From positions 432,979 to 496,978 of the forward strand of contig CAVPVK010000013.1 in assembly GCA_963709175.1 (NCBI GenBank): DNA of 64,000 bases, written 5' to 3'. Shown piece by piece: positions 43,908 through 53,726 of this stretch. The notes below the pieces were generated by a model. That model was not told the DNA's origin. It did not search any database and saw only the letters and a program-made list of their open reading frames with translations. The DNA comes from JANXQG01 sp963709175. GTDB lineage: Bacteria; Planctomycetota; Planctomycetia; Pirellulales; Thermoguttaceae. A program made the translations under genes and the position numbers. Within the stretch, counting starts at the first letter, position 1. Every line of letters starts with the position of its first letter.

Positions 43908-45513
43908 ATGTCAAGCCAACCCCTTACGGTGCTGGTAGTCGACGACAACCTGGCAACGCTTTATTCCACGTCGCGGGTGTTGCAGAGCGTCGGTTATCGC
44001 GTCTTGGAAGCCGCGACGGGCTCCGTTGCGGTGCAACTGGCGCAGGGTGAAATCGATCTTGCCATTCTCGACGTCAACTTGCCCGACATTGACGGCTTTG
44101 AAGTCGGCCGGCGGATTCGCGGCCTTGCCAAGTCGGCCAGAGTGCCGATCATTCATCTCTCGGCCTCCTTTGTCTCCGATGTGGACAAAGTCCAGGGGTT
44201 GGACCTCGGCGCCGACGGCTATCTTACTCACCCCGTGGAACCGCCGGTGCTGGTCGCCACGGTGCGCGGCATTCTTGCGCGTGCGCCAGGCGGAACTCGA
44301 GCGCGAGCAACTGCTGGCGAGCGAACGGGCGGCCCGCGCGGAGGCGGAACGAGCCAATCGCATCAAGGACGACTTTCTTGCCACATTGTCGCACGAACTG
44401 CGGACGCCGCTGCAGTCGATGATCGGCTGGGCGCAATTGCTCAAGATGGGTGATGTCTCGCCGGAGGATTTCGCGGAAGGCCTCGAAGCCATCGAACGCA
44501 ACGCCCAGCTCCAGTCGCAAATGATCGCCGATCTGCTTGACGTCTCCCGCATTACGTCGGGCAAGCTTCGCCTCGACCTCGAGACCGTCGAGCTCTCGGC
44601 CGTGGTTAAAGCGGTCGTGAGCGCTGCGACGCCGGCGGCCGAAGCCAAAGGAATTCGCATCACGAAAACGATCGATCCCGCAGTGGGGCCCGTGCGCGGT
44701 GATCCGTCGCGGCTCCAGCAAGTTGTCTGGAACCTCGTGAATAATGCCGTTAAATTTACGCCGGAGGGCGGAGCGATTCAGGTCGCGCTGGCAGGCGTCG
44801 AATCGCAGGCTGAAATCAGGGTGGTCGATAACGGCCAGGGAATTGATGCGCAACTGCTTCCCAATATCTTCGAGCGATTTCTTCAAGGCGATGCTTCGGC
44901 CAGCCGAAGCCACGGCGGCCTGGGACTGGGCCTGGCCATCGCGCGGCAACTGATTGAGCTGCATGGAGGAACGATTCGAGCTGAGAGTCGTGGCCCGGGA
45001 ACCGGCGCCACCTTCATCATCGACCTGCCGATCGCGGCGCCGAAGACTGTGGAAATCTCCGGGCAAGAGCCAGCTTCCCCTGTCACTAGCCGGGCGGCGC
45101 CGGTCACTGGCGGCTCGTGCCAACTGGACGGCCTACGCGTGTTGCTGGTCGACGACGATTCGGACGCGAGACGCATCCTTTCATTCATTTTGTGCACCGC
45201 CGGTGCGGTGATCGAGGAATGTCCGGGGGTCGACCTGGCATTGGCGTCGATTCAAGAATTCGATCCGCAGGTCCTGGTCAGTGATTTGGGAATGCCTGGC
45301 CAGGATGGTTTTGATCTGATTCGACGCGTTCGGGAACTCGGCGGCAGGTTTCAAGGACTGCCGGCCATTGCCTTGACCGCCTTGGCCCGCTCCGAGGATT
45401 GCCGCCGCGCCTTGCTCGCCGGTTTTCAGATGCACCTGGCAAAGCCCGTGGAACCGCGGGAATTGACCGCCGCCGTCGCCGCGCTGGTGGGTCGAACCGA
45501 GAAAGCTCTTTAG
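43908..45513 (+). CDS. Hybrid histidine kinase REC-HisKA-HATPase-REC (frameshifted)
   Basis: Terminal gene of the stressosome operon, about 535 residues when joined. The N-terminal receiver has VLVVDDNLAT and LAILDVNLPDIDG (Asp55). Near 44285 the frame breaks in the linker and continues as LEREQLLASERAARAEAERAN, HisKA LSHELRTPLQSM, HATPase NNAVKFTPEG, DNGQGID and GGLGLGLAIAR. The C-terminal receiver has LLVDDDSDARR, LVSDLGMPGQDG and LAKPVEPRE. It starts 4 nt after the stop of the previous kinase. No DNA-binding output is in the cluster, so the effector must lie elsewhere. Confidence 0.88.
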
Positions 45514-45774
45514 CGTCGGGCTTTGGATTGTGCTATCGACATGCCCAGGACAGGCCATCTTCCTTGTCGCATACAGTTTTCGAGGGCCGACGGCGCAATT
45601 TGAAGCGCGGCGAAGTAGTCAGGCTCCGCTGTTATCGCGAGCCGTGATCGGCCCGCCTCAGCGGGGACAACCGCGAAGAACGAAGAACCAGCGTTCGAGT
45701 CCCAGGCCAGGGAAAACCGCCTCAAATGTCGGACTTCTCGGAGACCCGAGCTTTGCTTGGCGCAATGGGGGTGG

Positions 45775-47416
45775 TCAACGCCTTTTTTCACTTTCCATCG
45801 GCTGAGAAGGATCGAACCACTGTTCCCACGTGGGCGACAAATAGCCGGGGACACCCTTGAGGTCGACGGTGAGCCGAATTTCCTGGTAGCGGCAGTCCGG
45901 GCCGGCCTTGGCGACGATGCGCGTAGCGCTGCCCACATCCGGGCGCAAATGCCAGATCTTGCCGGCCAGGACGGCCGGGACCTTCACGGTTCTCTCGCCC
46001 GCACGGTCGTAAATCAATACCGCGGTGCGGTCTGGCGAGCAGACCTCGAAGTGCATCACATCGTCCTCATCGTCGGCGGCCGCGCGGACCGCAAATTCCC
46101 GCGTGCCCGGGGGCACAAAGAAGTACCAGTTGCGCGCGGTGCCGGCGGTGAAGCGAAAGCGATGCCAACCGCCGCCAGCATCCTTGCCTAGCAGCACCAG
46201 GGGCGTGGCCGGATAGGTAAACGAGAGCCAGCGCCTCCGGGCCGGTCACCGACACGAGGCTAACGCCTCTGCCCGTCTCGAGCGTGTCCGTGGGTTGTCC
46301 ATCTGCCTCATGGACGTGGAGCATCGGAAGCTCTTTCGCAAAAATGGTCTTGCCCTCCGCTCCCACGATCTTAACCTGCACCGTCTCGGCACCCTTGCCG
46401 CCCTTGCGTGGCAGATAGGTCCCGATCCGAAATCGCAGGTGGCGGCCTTCCGGATTCCACAAGGCAAACTGGGCGTCGCCAAGCACTTCAACGCCGTCGG
46501 GATCGCCCAACGACGGGCAGGGAGAAAAATGCTGGACCTTGGGCCAGCGTCGCTGCATAACGTCCTCAATGCGGGCGGATTGAATGAACGGCTCGTCGTC
46601 GTACACCTTGAGTCGCGGCTTCTGGCCGGTTGCCGGGTCGAACCATTCTTCGGGGCTTCTGGCAATATAGGGCGGGACGCCGTCAAAACAGATGTTGGGC
46701 TTGGAATAGTTATGCGAATCGCCGTTGCGGAGTTCCAGCGACCAGAACCTGCCGCCTGCGCCAGGTTCCACCTCGACCTCAGCCAGCATGTCCTGCAGGT
46801 AGTCGGCCGGCGGAGTGCGCGGAGGTTGGCCCCACAAAGCGCGGATCCGCTGGCCGCGCGGCGTAACGATGAAGATGCCCCAGTCCTCACGCTGTGACAT
46901 GTACTCGCTGGATCGCTGCGCCTTGCAGGCGAATCGCGTAACGCCTTCCGGCACCCAGAACCACCACTGCCGCGGCACGACCATTTGAAAGGCGGGCGCG
47001 AACCGTTCGCGAAAGTTGTGCCGCTTGCTCGGGTCGCCGGTCCACAGCACGGACTCGTCGAGGGACGAGGACACCCAGAGCACACCGTCGACCTGGAGAC
47101 GGTAAACGCCCTTGGCGCCGTCAGGCACGTTTACAACGCACTCGCCATCCCGAACCTCGCGCGGGCCGTCCACAACGGCCTTGCCGGCCGGCCCTGTCAG
47201 CAGGACCTGCACGTCGGGCTTGTTCCAGTCCGGGCGCGGCCAGCCCATCATGTGTATCGTGACGGTAAAAGCCTTACCTTCGGGATTGTTCAGGAAGATG
47301 CGGGGGCGGTTGAGGACGAAGTGTCCCCAATCGCCAATGGCGGTCTCGGCGCAGAGCGTAGCCGGCCCTAACTGCGGCAACAACAGACAAGCGAGGCAAC
47401 TCCAAAAAGTTTTCAT
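45775..47416 (-). CDS. Secreted protein with two tandem homologous beta domains (frameshifted)
   Basis: Exported protein of about 545 residues that I do not recognise. Signal peptide: FWSCLACLLLPQLGPATLCAE. The mature part has two similar halves: each opens with an FxLxNPEG strand ('IFLNNPEGKAFTVTIHMM' and 'FALWNPEGRHLRFRIGTY'), has an aromatic FFVPxGxxxFA motif ('WFWVPEGVTRFACKA' and 'YFFVPPGTREFAVRA'), and closes with 'VPPYIARSPEEWFDP' or 'VPGYLSPTWEQWFDP'. A break near 46210 joins the last domain. The start at 47416 has AAGGAG upstream. Its position at the 3' end of a cluster with a TIM-barrel hydrolase-like protein and an SGNH hydrolase suggests a carbohydrate-binding role. Confidence 0.75.
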
Positions 47417-47724
47417 TGCGCACGTTCTCCTTGAAGTCGGACTGGTTCGGGGAGGGCACGGCTCGCGACGATCGTGGCCTTGCCGTGAAGATAGCCGAGA
47501 CCGGTGAGGACCTGGTCCGTCATCCGCAAGGCTTCGGCGATCTGTTCTTCCCTGCCGCAAGCGGGTATCGCGAAGGCGTGGTCCCAGCCCATCATTCGTT
47601 TGTACTCGGTGATCTTCGTGGCCGAAATTACGCGAGCGGTCGCCAGGGCGAGGAGGCCCGTCCAGGCTATCGCCGGTCGTCGTTTCCTCCCGCACCTTGG
47701 GGCAAGCAGACTTTGTGTTCTCAT
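47413..47724 (-). pseudogene. Possible remnant or small unassigned frame between two secreted genes
   Basis: The gap of 314 nt between the two secreted genes holds a frame whose last 60 codons read MMGWDHAFAIPACG, then IAEALRMTDQVLTGLGYLHGKA and ALPEPV. This looks like the C-terminus of a globular protein and not like random high-GC translation. The preceding 40 codons are not convincing, and an alternative frame opens at an ATG at 47737-47739. It may be a truncated or frameshifted gene. No function is assigned. Confidence 0.3.
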
Positions 47725-47730
47725 CGGCGG

Positions 47731-50625
47731 TCATCGACGGCCTTGGGAATTGGCTGCTCCCGCAGCGGACAACCACTGGAACGTGAACGTGCCGGCGACC
47801 GTTGGGGTCAGGCTGAGCAAGGCGGTTTCGCCTGCCCGCATCGGGGTCTCCAGCGATTGCGCCGTTTGTCCCTTGGCGCTCGTCGAGGGACGGAAAGCCG
47901 CCGCCTTGCCGTTCCAGCGACATGCGGGCGGCGGGACCTCGACGCTGGAGATTCGCAGAACGCCATCGGCCGCCGCCTTGAGCGGAATGTGTACCTGAGA
48001 TTCACCTTTGATCGGACCGGCCTTCTGCTGCGCGGGCTCGATCTTGACACCTTCCTTGATTGGGGAGACGGTGCTGGCCAAGAAGGACGGTCGCAAAATG
48101 TCCCGGCGAGTGACGGGGTCCACGTCGCGGCAGAGAATCTTATGCGTGGCGAGGGAGGCGAATCCGGCTGGTGGCTCCCGGAAAATGGCCGCCACAAACG
48201 AATCGCGGTTTACGGCAATTGTCCAACGGTTAGGGCCCGCGGCGACCGGCTTGACCACTTTTCCATCGACCCAGACCGCCACAAGCCCGCTCGCTGCGTT
48301 CAGGTAAACGGAATTGGTCGCCGCCGCATGGCTGGGGACCGGCCGCAATTGGAAGTACGCCAGATCCTCGTCGGCGTAGCCGTCCGCGACATATACGTCA
48401 TCGACGGGCAACGAGAACCATACCGGCGGGCGCCGGCCAGCCGGATCGAGGCAATAAGTGGCCGATTCATCCGGGTTCAGACCTACTGGTCCGTGCTCAT
48501 CGTAGCAGGGCCAGCCCAGGATGGCGCCTTCCACGGCAGCCCGCGCCACGCCGTTGATTCGGCCGTACTGGAGCTTGCGTTGGCCGCCCACGTATTGAAC
48601 GAAAGCCGTTCCCCAGGGCATTTGTTCGTAACGAAAGTCCTCGCCGTTGGCGCCCTTGAAATAGGTCAACACGTTCCGCTCCCAATTCTCGGGAAAGGCC
48701 GGCCGCAGACCATAGTGTACGAATGTTGTCGCCCGTTGGCGGTCCAGCCAAACCTCGTTGGCAAATTGATCGCAAGATTCGCTCGTGAACCCGTAGAAGC
48801 CCAGCGGAATCGCGGGCAAATCGCCGCGGCGTTCCATCTGGTCCATGCCGTGATGGAACCGGACCGCGCCGAACTCACTGTAATTGGACTGATGGGGGAA
48901 TCCGAAGATCGCGCCATTCGGCGAGTGCAGGGCGTTAGAGACTGGCGATGCCTTCTTGATCCGCTGCCAGTTCATGCTGCCAGCCGGACCGATGTGCCCC
49001 TGGTAACCGGGCGTGCCCCAAATGATTCCGCAGCCCAGGCTCATCGACGCGCCGACGTTGTTCACCTCCGTCATGTGTTCCGTGCCGTGGATCGAGCCCA
49101 GGTTCTCGGTGGCCGCCTTGTAGAAGTAGTCCGCCATGCCCTGGGGCGATGTCATGCCCCCGGGCGCCGCCAGACCGCGGACGTCGATCGGACAGCAATA
49201 CGACTGGTCGTGATAGATGCCGTCGGCGCCGTAGCCCTGGATGTATTCTTTCACCCAGTCCAGGAACCATCGCTGCCACTGCGGACAGCCCAGGTTGTGC
49301 TGGTCGTGTTTCAAGTCCACCGTATTGAGGTCCGCACGGAACGGCGAGCGGGTATTGGCCACAGCCGAGAACGCTACGGCCTGCCGCTCACGGTCCGTCT
49401 TCGGGTTTGGCCCCCACATGATCATGGGTTGCAGGTAAACCATCAATTTCAGATGTTTCGCCTTCCAACCCTGCATGTCCTCGCGAAACCCGGCATAGGG
49501 GTTGTTGTTCGCATGGTTGTTGTCGAATCCCGCCCCGCGGACCGCCGGGGCCCAGGTGAGCACGCGGTCGAGGTCCTTTCCGCCGAAGTACTTTTCCAGC
49601 ATACGGGTCTCATTCACAGGGCTGGCCTTGTCCATGCCGTACTCCATGAACGACAACTTCTTTACCCAATCCGGCCGCGGCGCGATCTTGACGTTCTTCA
49701 GCCGCCACTGGCGGAAACGCGCCGCCGCCTGCGCCCAACTCTTGTCAAAGGCCTGCAATCGCCAGGTCATCGGCCGGGCCGACTTCAGCTCGTTGAACGG
49801 CGGCAAATTCATGGCATGCACGGAAAGACTCAGTCCCTGTTCATTGATCAGGTAGAACAGCGTCTTGTAGACCTTCAACTCCTTGTCTTGGCACCACAGC
49901 CCCACGGCCCCCGTCTTTTCGCCATTGAGCGCGACGAAGGCGTAATCCCAGAAGTTGGCCCATTGGTTCACCGAGAGGGCCGGTTGCATGTGGCGATCGA
50001 GACGCAGCCCCTCGAAGATGGGCGCTTCCACGGTGATTTCCGGCGACAAGGCCGCGAGCGTAAAACCACAGCCGTAGACTCCGCCGCGCGGAGCTTCCGC
50101 CGCGGGGGTCACCAGGAGATCGCCAGTTTCCCCATCAATCCCCACCTCCAGCGTGAAGGACTCGTCGGCAAAGCTGCCAGTTCCGTTGCTCAGGCCCTTG
50201 TAGGTGAGCATTACGTCAAGCTCGTCCTTGGCCTTGAACGCAAAAACGCTCGTCGTCGTCGGATAGTGATGATTGGGCCAACTGGCCGTGGTCGGGTGCT
50301 CCCACCACGGCCACTCGAAAAGTTTGCACGCCGCCTCGCGTTCGGAATCCGTGTGCTGCGTGCCCAATCCGCTGGGCAGGTGTGGGAGAAGCCCATCCGG
50401 CCTCCCCTCCTTGGCGAGATACTCCTCGCCGGTGAGCTTGTTGAAGAAACTCACAAGCACGCCATCGCGGATCTGGGCACGGAAACGAGCGGTTTCCGCG
50501 ATTGCTCCGCGCCTCGTCTTGTCGATTCGGGCGGTCGTGCCGCCGATTGCTTCCGCGGCTTGCGCTCCAAACAATTGCAGCCACAAGACCAACGACAAAC
50601 CGGTCAGTGGGAAGAAGTCCCGCAC
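47731..50625 (-). CDS. Secreted TIM-barrel glycoside hydrolase-like protein (DUF6259-like)
   Basis: A 964-residue exported protein without a break. The signal peptide (LTGLSLVLWLQLFGAQAAEA) is followed by a beta-rich N-terminal domain (IRDGVLVSFFNKLTGEEYL, as in galactose-mutarotase-like supersandwiches). A TIM-barrel-like centre has WVKKLSFMEYGMDKAS, HLKLMVYLQPMIMWGP, WVKEYIQGYGADGIYHDQSY and GSIHGTEHMTEV, the order seen in GH36/GH97-like enzymes; Asp in GIYHDQ and Glu in HGTEHM are candidate catalytic acids. C-terminal beta domains follow. Substrate unknown. Only 26 nt separate it from the upstream SGNH hydrolase. Confidence 0.75.
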   Translation of the reverse strand: MRDFFPLTGLSLVLWLQLFGAQAAEAIGGTTARIDKTRRGAIAETARFRAQIRDGVLVSFFNKLTGEEYLAKEGRPDGLLPHLPSGLGTQHTDSEREAACKLFEWPWWEHPTTASWPNHHYPTTTSVFAFKAKDELDVMLTYKGLSNGTGSFADESFTLEVGIDGETGDLLVTPAAEAPRGGVYGCGFTLAALSPEITVEAPIFEGLRLDRHMQPALSVNQWANFWDYAFVALNGEKTGAVGLWCQDKELKVYKTLFYLINEQGLSLSVHAMNLPPFNELKSARPMTWRLQAFDKSWAQAAARFRQWRLKNVKIAPRPDWVKKLSFMEYGMDKASPVNETRMLEKYFGGKDLDRVLTWAPAVRGAGFDNNHANNNPYAGFREDMQGWKAKHLKLMVYLQPMIMWGPNPKTDRERQAVAFSAVANTRSPFRADLNTVDLKHDQHNLGCPQWQRWFLDWVKEYIQGYGADGIYHDQSYCCPIDVRGLAAPGGMTSPQGMADYFYKAATENLGSIHGTEHMTEVNNVGASMSLGCGIIWGTPGYQGHIGPAGSMNWQRIKKASPVSNALHSPNGAIFGFPHQSNYSEFGAVRFHHGMDQMERRGDLPAIPLGFYGFTSESCDQFANEVWLDRQRATTFVHYGLRPAFPENWERNVLTYFKGANGEDFRYEQMPWGTAFVQYVGGQRKLQYGRINGVARAAVEGAILGWPCYDEHGPVGLNPDESATYCLDPAGRRPPVWFSLPVDDVYVADGYADEDLAYFQLRPVPSHAAATNSVYLNAASGLVAVWVDGKVVKPVAAGPNRWTIAVNRDSFVAAIFREPPAGFASLATHKILCRDVDPVTRRDILRPSFLASTVSPIKEGVKIEPAQQKAGPIKGESQVHIPLKAAADGVLRISSVEVPPPACRWNGKAAAFRPSTSAKGQTAQSLETPMRAGETALLSLTPTVAGTFTFQWLSAAGAANSQGRR

Positions 50626-50651
50626 AATTCGTTCTCCTCGTTTGAGATTTC

Positions 50652-51845
50652 CTATTGGGGTTCGAAGTATCGCAGCAGGATGCGGCCCACGATCTGCTTG
50701 CCGCGGCTGTTTCCGTGGATTGGATCACGCTGGAACCACTCGATCGGCCGCGGTGACCGGAGCACATAATCGTTCCAGGCGCTCCGCATATCGAGAAACT
50801 CCACGTTTTCCTCGTCCGTCATGCGTCGCATGCGGACGGTGAATTTCTCGAAATTCTCCAATGCCCGGGAAATCGTCAGAGTGGAAGTCTTGAAGTATCC
50901 CTCGCGGCACGTCTCGTCCGGCGTTATCGCTCCGGTCAGCACCATGAATTCGCATTCCGAATGGCTCTTGATCTGCCGGATCACGCTACGGATGGCTTCC
51001 GCGTCGTAGCCGTGACTGATACCGGCAATGATCACCAGGTCGGGCTTGAAGCGGAGAACGTAGTCCTGCACCCGGTTCTCGTCTTGGTAATACTGGCAGC
51101 CGGCGCCGCCGCGCACGGATACGACGACCTCGATCTCCGCCTGCGGGTAGGCCCGCTTCAGCAGCGTTTCGTAAAGCGAGTTCGAAGTGTCGTTGCAGAT
51201 GCTATCGCCCAGCATCACGATGCGGAGTTTGCCGCCCCGCTGAAGAGTTTTCATGGTTTTCGGCAGCCGCATGCAACGTTTCTCCGGCGGGGCGTAGTAC
51301 AGTGCGGGAACGTGGGCGGCGATCCCGTCGGCCCACTCGGCAACCGCGGCCGAATCGACCTCTACCAGCGCCGCGGCCTTCACCGAGAGCGGTCGGCCGT
51401 CGGCATGAAAGCGAAAGCGGACGTGTCGGGCCTCGGCGTGTCCTCGAAAGCAAAACGTCCGCGGCTGCCATTCTGCCGAGCCGTCGATGCTGTCGTAGAC
51501 GTCGGCGACCACCTCCTTGCCATGGGCATCGAAAAAGGCGGCCGACCAGAGGCAGCCCTTTTCCGCCTTGGCGGTAAAGTCGAAGCGGTAGAAGTGAAAT
51601 GGCTGGACGCGAATCGTGGGCGTTTGCCAGTAGCCGTTGCGGACGACGAGACAGCGTTCAAGGGGTGCACCGCCCGATTCGACCCATCCGCCGTCAAACG
51701 GTTGATCGCCGTTGCTCCGCAACTCCCACCCTGCAACCAGGGGGCTCTTGGCGAAATCGGCCTTTAGCAGCCATTCGGATCCGACCGCACAATGCTGGCC
51801 AAGTAGCAGCAGGCAGGGCAAGAGGGGAATTTGCAGGACGTTCAT
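50652..51845 (-). CDS. Secreted SGNH/GDSL hydrolase with N-terminal jelly-roll domain
   Basis: A 397-residue exported esterase-like protein. The signal peptide (LLPCLLLLGQHCAVGS) is followed by about 150 residues of jelly-roll, carbohydrate-binding-like sequence (WELRSNGDQPFDGGWVES, HFYRFDFTAKAEKG, RHVRFRFHADG). The SGNH domain has block I IVMLGDSICNDTSNS with the nucleophile Ser, ISVRGGAG-type block II (VVSVRGGAGCQYY), and block V FQRDPIHGNSRGK with the Asp/His pair. Such enzymes deacetylate plant or algal polysaccharides. ATG 51845 is chosen because the signal peptide starts there. First gene of the secreted-glycan cluster. Confidence 0.85.
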   Translation of the reverse strand: MNVLQIPLLPCLLLLGQHCAVGSEWLLKADFAKSPLVAGWELRSNGDQPFDGGWVESGGAPLERCLVVRNGYWQTPTIRVQPFHFYRFDFTAKAEKGCLWSAAFFDAHGKEVVADVYDSIDGSAEWQPRTFCFRGHAEARHVRFRFHADGRPLSVKAAALVEVDSAAVAEWADGIAAHVPALYYAPPEKRCMRLPKTMKTLQRGGKLRIVMLGDSICNDTSNSLYETLLKRAYPQAEIEVVVSVRGGAGCQYYQDENRVQDYVLRFKPDLVIIAGISHGYDAEAIRSVIRQIKSHSECEFMVLTGAITPDETCREGYFKTSTLTISRALENFEKFTVRMRRMTDEENVEFLDMRSAWNDYVLRSPRPIEWFQRDPIHGNSRGKQIVGRILLRYFEPQ

Positions 51846-52141
51846 TGGCGGTAATCTCCCATGTGCGTGCCCATACGCCAGCGTTTCATTTCGACGCGTC
51901 CCCGATTCGCTCCGAGCGACGACTTCTGCTATGCTAACGAAGGACAGTGGCAAATTCAACTTGCCCGGTGATTTCCCGCTGACAGTATGGTTCTACGCGG
52001 CGCTCCCTCTGGTCGGTTGCGGGTCGTTTCCGTTCGCGAAAGGACCACGACAGCGAGTTGAAGCGGAAAGAGAATTAGGGCGGGCCATCGCTGCCTAAGC
52101 CGGCTGTACCCTCCACGCCGCCAAGATTTACAATCACAGGC

Positions 52142-52624
52142 ATGCCCTACAACCACACCCAACCCGGCCGCTGGCACCACATCCTGTTCGCCTTTGCTCT
52201 GGCAACCTGCCTCGGTGCCTGGATTGTCCGCAGCAATCCGATAGTCGCTACGATGGTCCTGGCGATCGCCGCCATCTTCGCCCTTTGCGGCCTGGTGTTC
52301 GGCTCCCTGACGATCCGCGACGAAGGCGACCGCCTGGCCCTTCGATTTGGGCCTCTGCCGGTCCTACGCAAGACCTTTCGCTACGCCGATATCACCGGCG
52401 TCGAGATCGGCCGCACCACAATGCTAGACGGCTGGGGCATCCATTATATGCCCGGCCGCGGCTGGACCTACAACCTCTGGGGCTTCGCCTGCGTGAAGCT
52501 AACGCTGGGCCGGAAGATCATCCGGGTCGGGACCGACGACGCGGAGGGGTTGGCCAGGTTCGTGGGAGAAAAGATCGGCGAATTCCTAAGAACCGTGTCG
52601 CACCGCCCGCCTTTCGCCGTATAA
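52142..52624 (+). CDS. Membrane protein with PH-like domain
   Basis: A 160-residue protein with two hydrophobic segments near the N-terminus (ILFAFALATCLGAWIV and MVLAIAAIFALCGLVFG). A soluble beta domain follows, with LTIRDEGDRLALRFGPLPVLRKTFRYADITGVEIG and IRVGTDDAEGLARFVGEKI. This order of two helices, then the 'F-Y-x-I-x-x-V' and 'I-R-V-G-T-x-x' strands is characteristic of bacterial PH-domain (DUF304-type) membrane proteins. Function unknown. It stands alone, with no co-directional partner closer than 120 nt. Confidence 0.75.
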   Translation: MPYNHTQPGRWHHILFAFALATCLGAWIVRSNPIVATMVLAIAAIFALCGLVFGSLTIRDEGDRLALRFGPLPVLRKTFRYADITGVEIGRTTMLDGWGIHYMPGRGWTYNLWGFACVKLTLGRKIIRVGTDDAEGLARFVGEKIGEFLRTVSHRPPFAV

Positions 52625-52745
52625 GGATTGGTGCAAGGCGATGGCCGGATACGTCGGCATGGCAATTGCATATTATTCCAGTGCGGCACAGTGACTGCCA
52701 AAAGGGCAACCTCGCCGCGGTTCCGAACACGAAAATGGTGCTGCC

Positions 52746-53117
52746 ATGGGATCCAAGACAAGCAAGATCGTACGGGTGCTGAAACGGCTGAAGGCCGCCG
52801 TCGGCTATCACGAGTTGGGAATGACCCAGCACGCCTTGCGTTGTCTCGACAGCCTGGTGTCCCTAGGTGGAATCGGACCTTTCGGCCTGGTCGTCGAGGT
52901 CCTGCGGGACGAGTTCGTCAAGCACGCCGAGCGTCATGTCTCCGCAGCCAAGGCCCTGGAGACGGTCGCCTGCATGCTGCCGACGCCTGGCAGGCACGCA
53001 ATGGAGATGGCGTTGGCCGCCTGCTATGGACAACACAGTGACAATAGCAGGTCTGCCAACATCGTGGCTTGCAGTCGCGGCGTAAAGCCCGAAGGTCAGC
53101 CGAAGCCGGCCTGCTAG
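52746..53117 (+). CDS. Small helical hypothetical protein
   Basis: A 123-residue cytosolic protein that I do not recognise. The first 85 residues are helical and well behaved (IVRVLKRLKAAVGYHELGM, ALRCLDSLVSLGGIGPFGLVVEVLRDEFV, AAKALETVACMLP), with pairs of helices like a TPR or HEAT element. The last 25 residues are low complexity and may be out of frame. No signal peptide or catalytic motif. Confidence in its being a gene is moderate. Confidence 0.5.
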   Translation: MGSKTSKIVRVLKRLKAAVGYHELGMTQHALRCLDSLVSLGGIGPFGLVVEVLRDEFVKHAERHVSAAKALETVACMLPTPGRHAMEMALAACYGQHSDNSRSANIVACSRGVKPEGQPKPAC

Positions 53118-53146
53118 GTATCAACCGCCGCTTTTTGACCTTATGA

Positions 53147-53578
53147 TCAGTTTCGTGGTTTGCTCAAAGCGACCTTGCTGAACTGGACGCCAGCAAGCAC
53201 GGCCAGCGGGAACATGACCACGGGAAACGACGCAATCCACGAGAGATTGTGCGACCATACCCAGTGCGAGCCCTCGATGCCAAACGACAAAAGCCCGACG
53301 ATGCAAAGGGCCAGCCCACTGCCGGCAATCCATCGTGATCCCGCACTCCAAGCAAGCCCGTATACCGCGATACCGGCCGCGTAGGCCGCCAGGTACGCGA
53401 GGATGACTGGCAGCGTATAGTCCGACCGATAAGGGTATCCCCAGCCGTCTGCGTAGTGGTACGTGTAGAAGTCGCACGTCCAGGCCCCGCTAACCCATAC
53501 CGAGACCAGGGTTGAACGGGTGCAGGCCAAGGCCAGCAGCACAAGATGCACTACGATAGCGAGGGTCATTTTCAGCAT
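53147..53578 (-). CDS. Integral membrane protein, unassigned
   Basis: A 143-residue protein with four predicted helices: LAIVVHLVLLALACTRS, LPVILAYLAAYAAGIAVYGLA, WIAGSGLALCIVGLLSF and IASFPVVMFPLAVLAGVQF. Between helices 1 and 2 is an aromatic loop (WTCDFYTYHYADGWGYPY). I do not recognise the family. The start is placed at 53578 (MLKMTL), directly before helix 1. Convergent with the small helical protein. Confidence 0.6.
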   Translation of the reverse strand: MLKMTLAIVVHLVLLALACTRSTLVSVWVSGAWTCDFYTYHYADGWGYPYRSDYTLPVILAYLAAYAAGIAVYGLAWSAGSRWIAGSGLALCIVGLLSFGIEGSHWVWSHNLSWIASFPVVMFPLAVLAGVQFSKVALSKPRN

Positions 53579-53726
53579 ACGTCGCGATGGGGATCGAGCG
53601 TTGTGGGGCCGCGAGTCTTTCCCAGGAATTCGCCGGGTCTGGCGAAATCTTGGAACTCCACGCGGGAATTCCACAGAACTGGCCGCAGCAGACCGTCATT
53701 ATGACGCCGCGAACAAAGCCAGTGGG

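Noticed and set aside
45514..45774. Possible small gene between the stressosome operon and the secreted cluster
   Set aside because: No frame has a start with ribosome-binding site or coherent composition; treated as a 261-nt convergent gap with no feature.
47416..50769. 1117-codon plus-strand frame opposite the TIM-barrel protein
   Set aside because: Antisense of a fully conserved secreted enzyme-like protein; no recognisable domain in the plus-strand translation.
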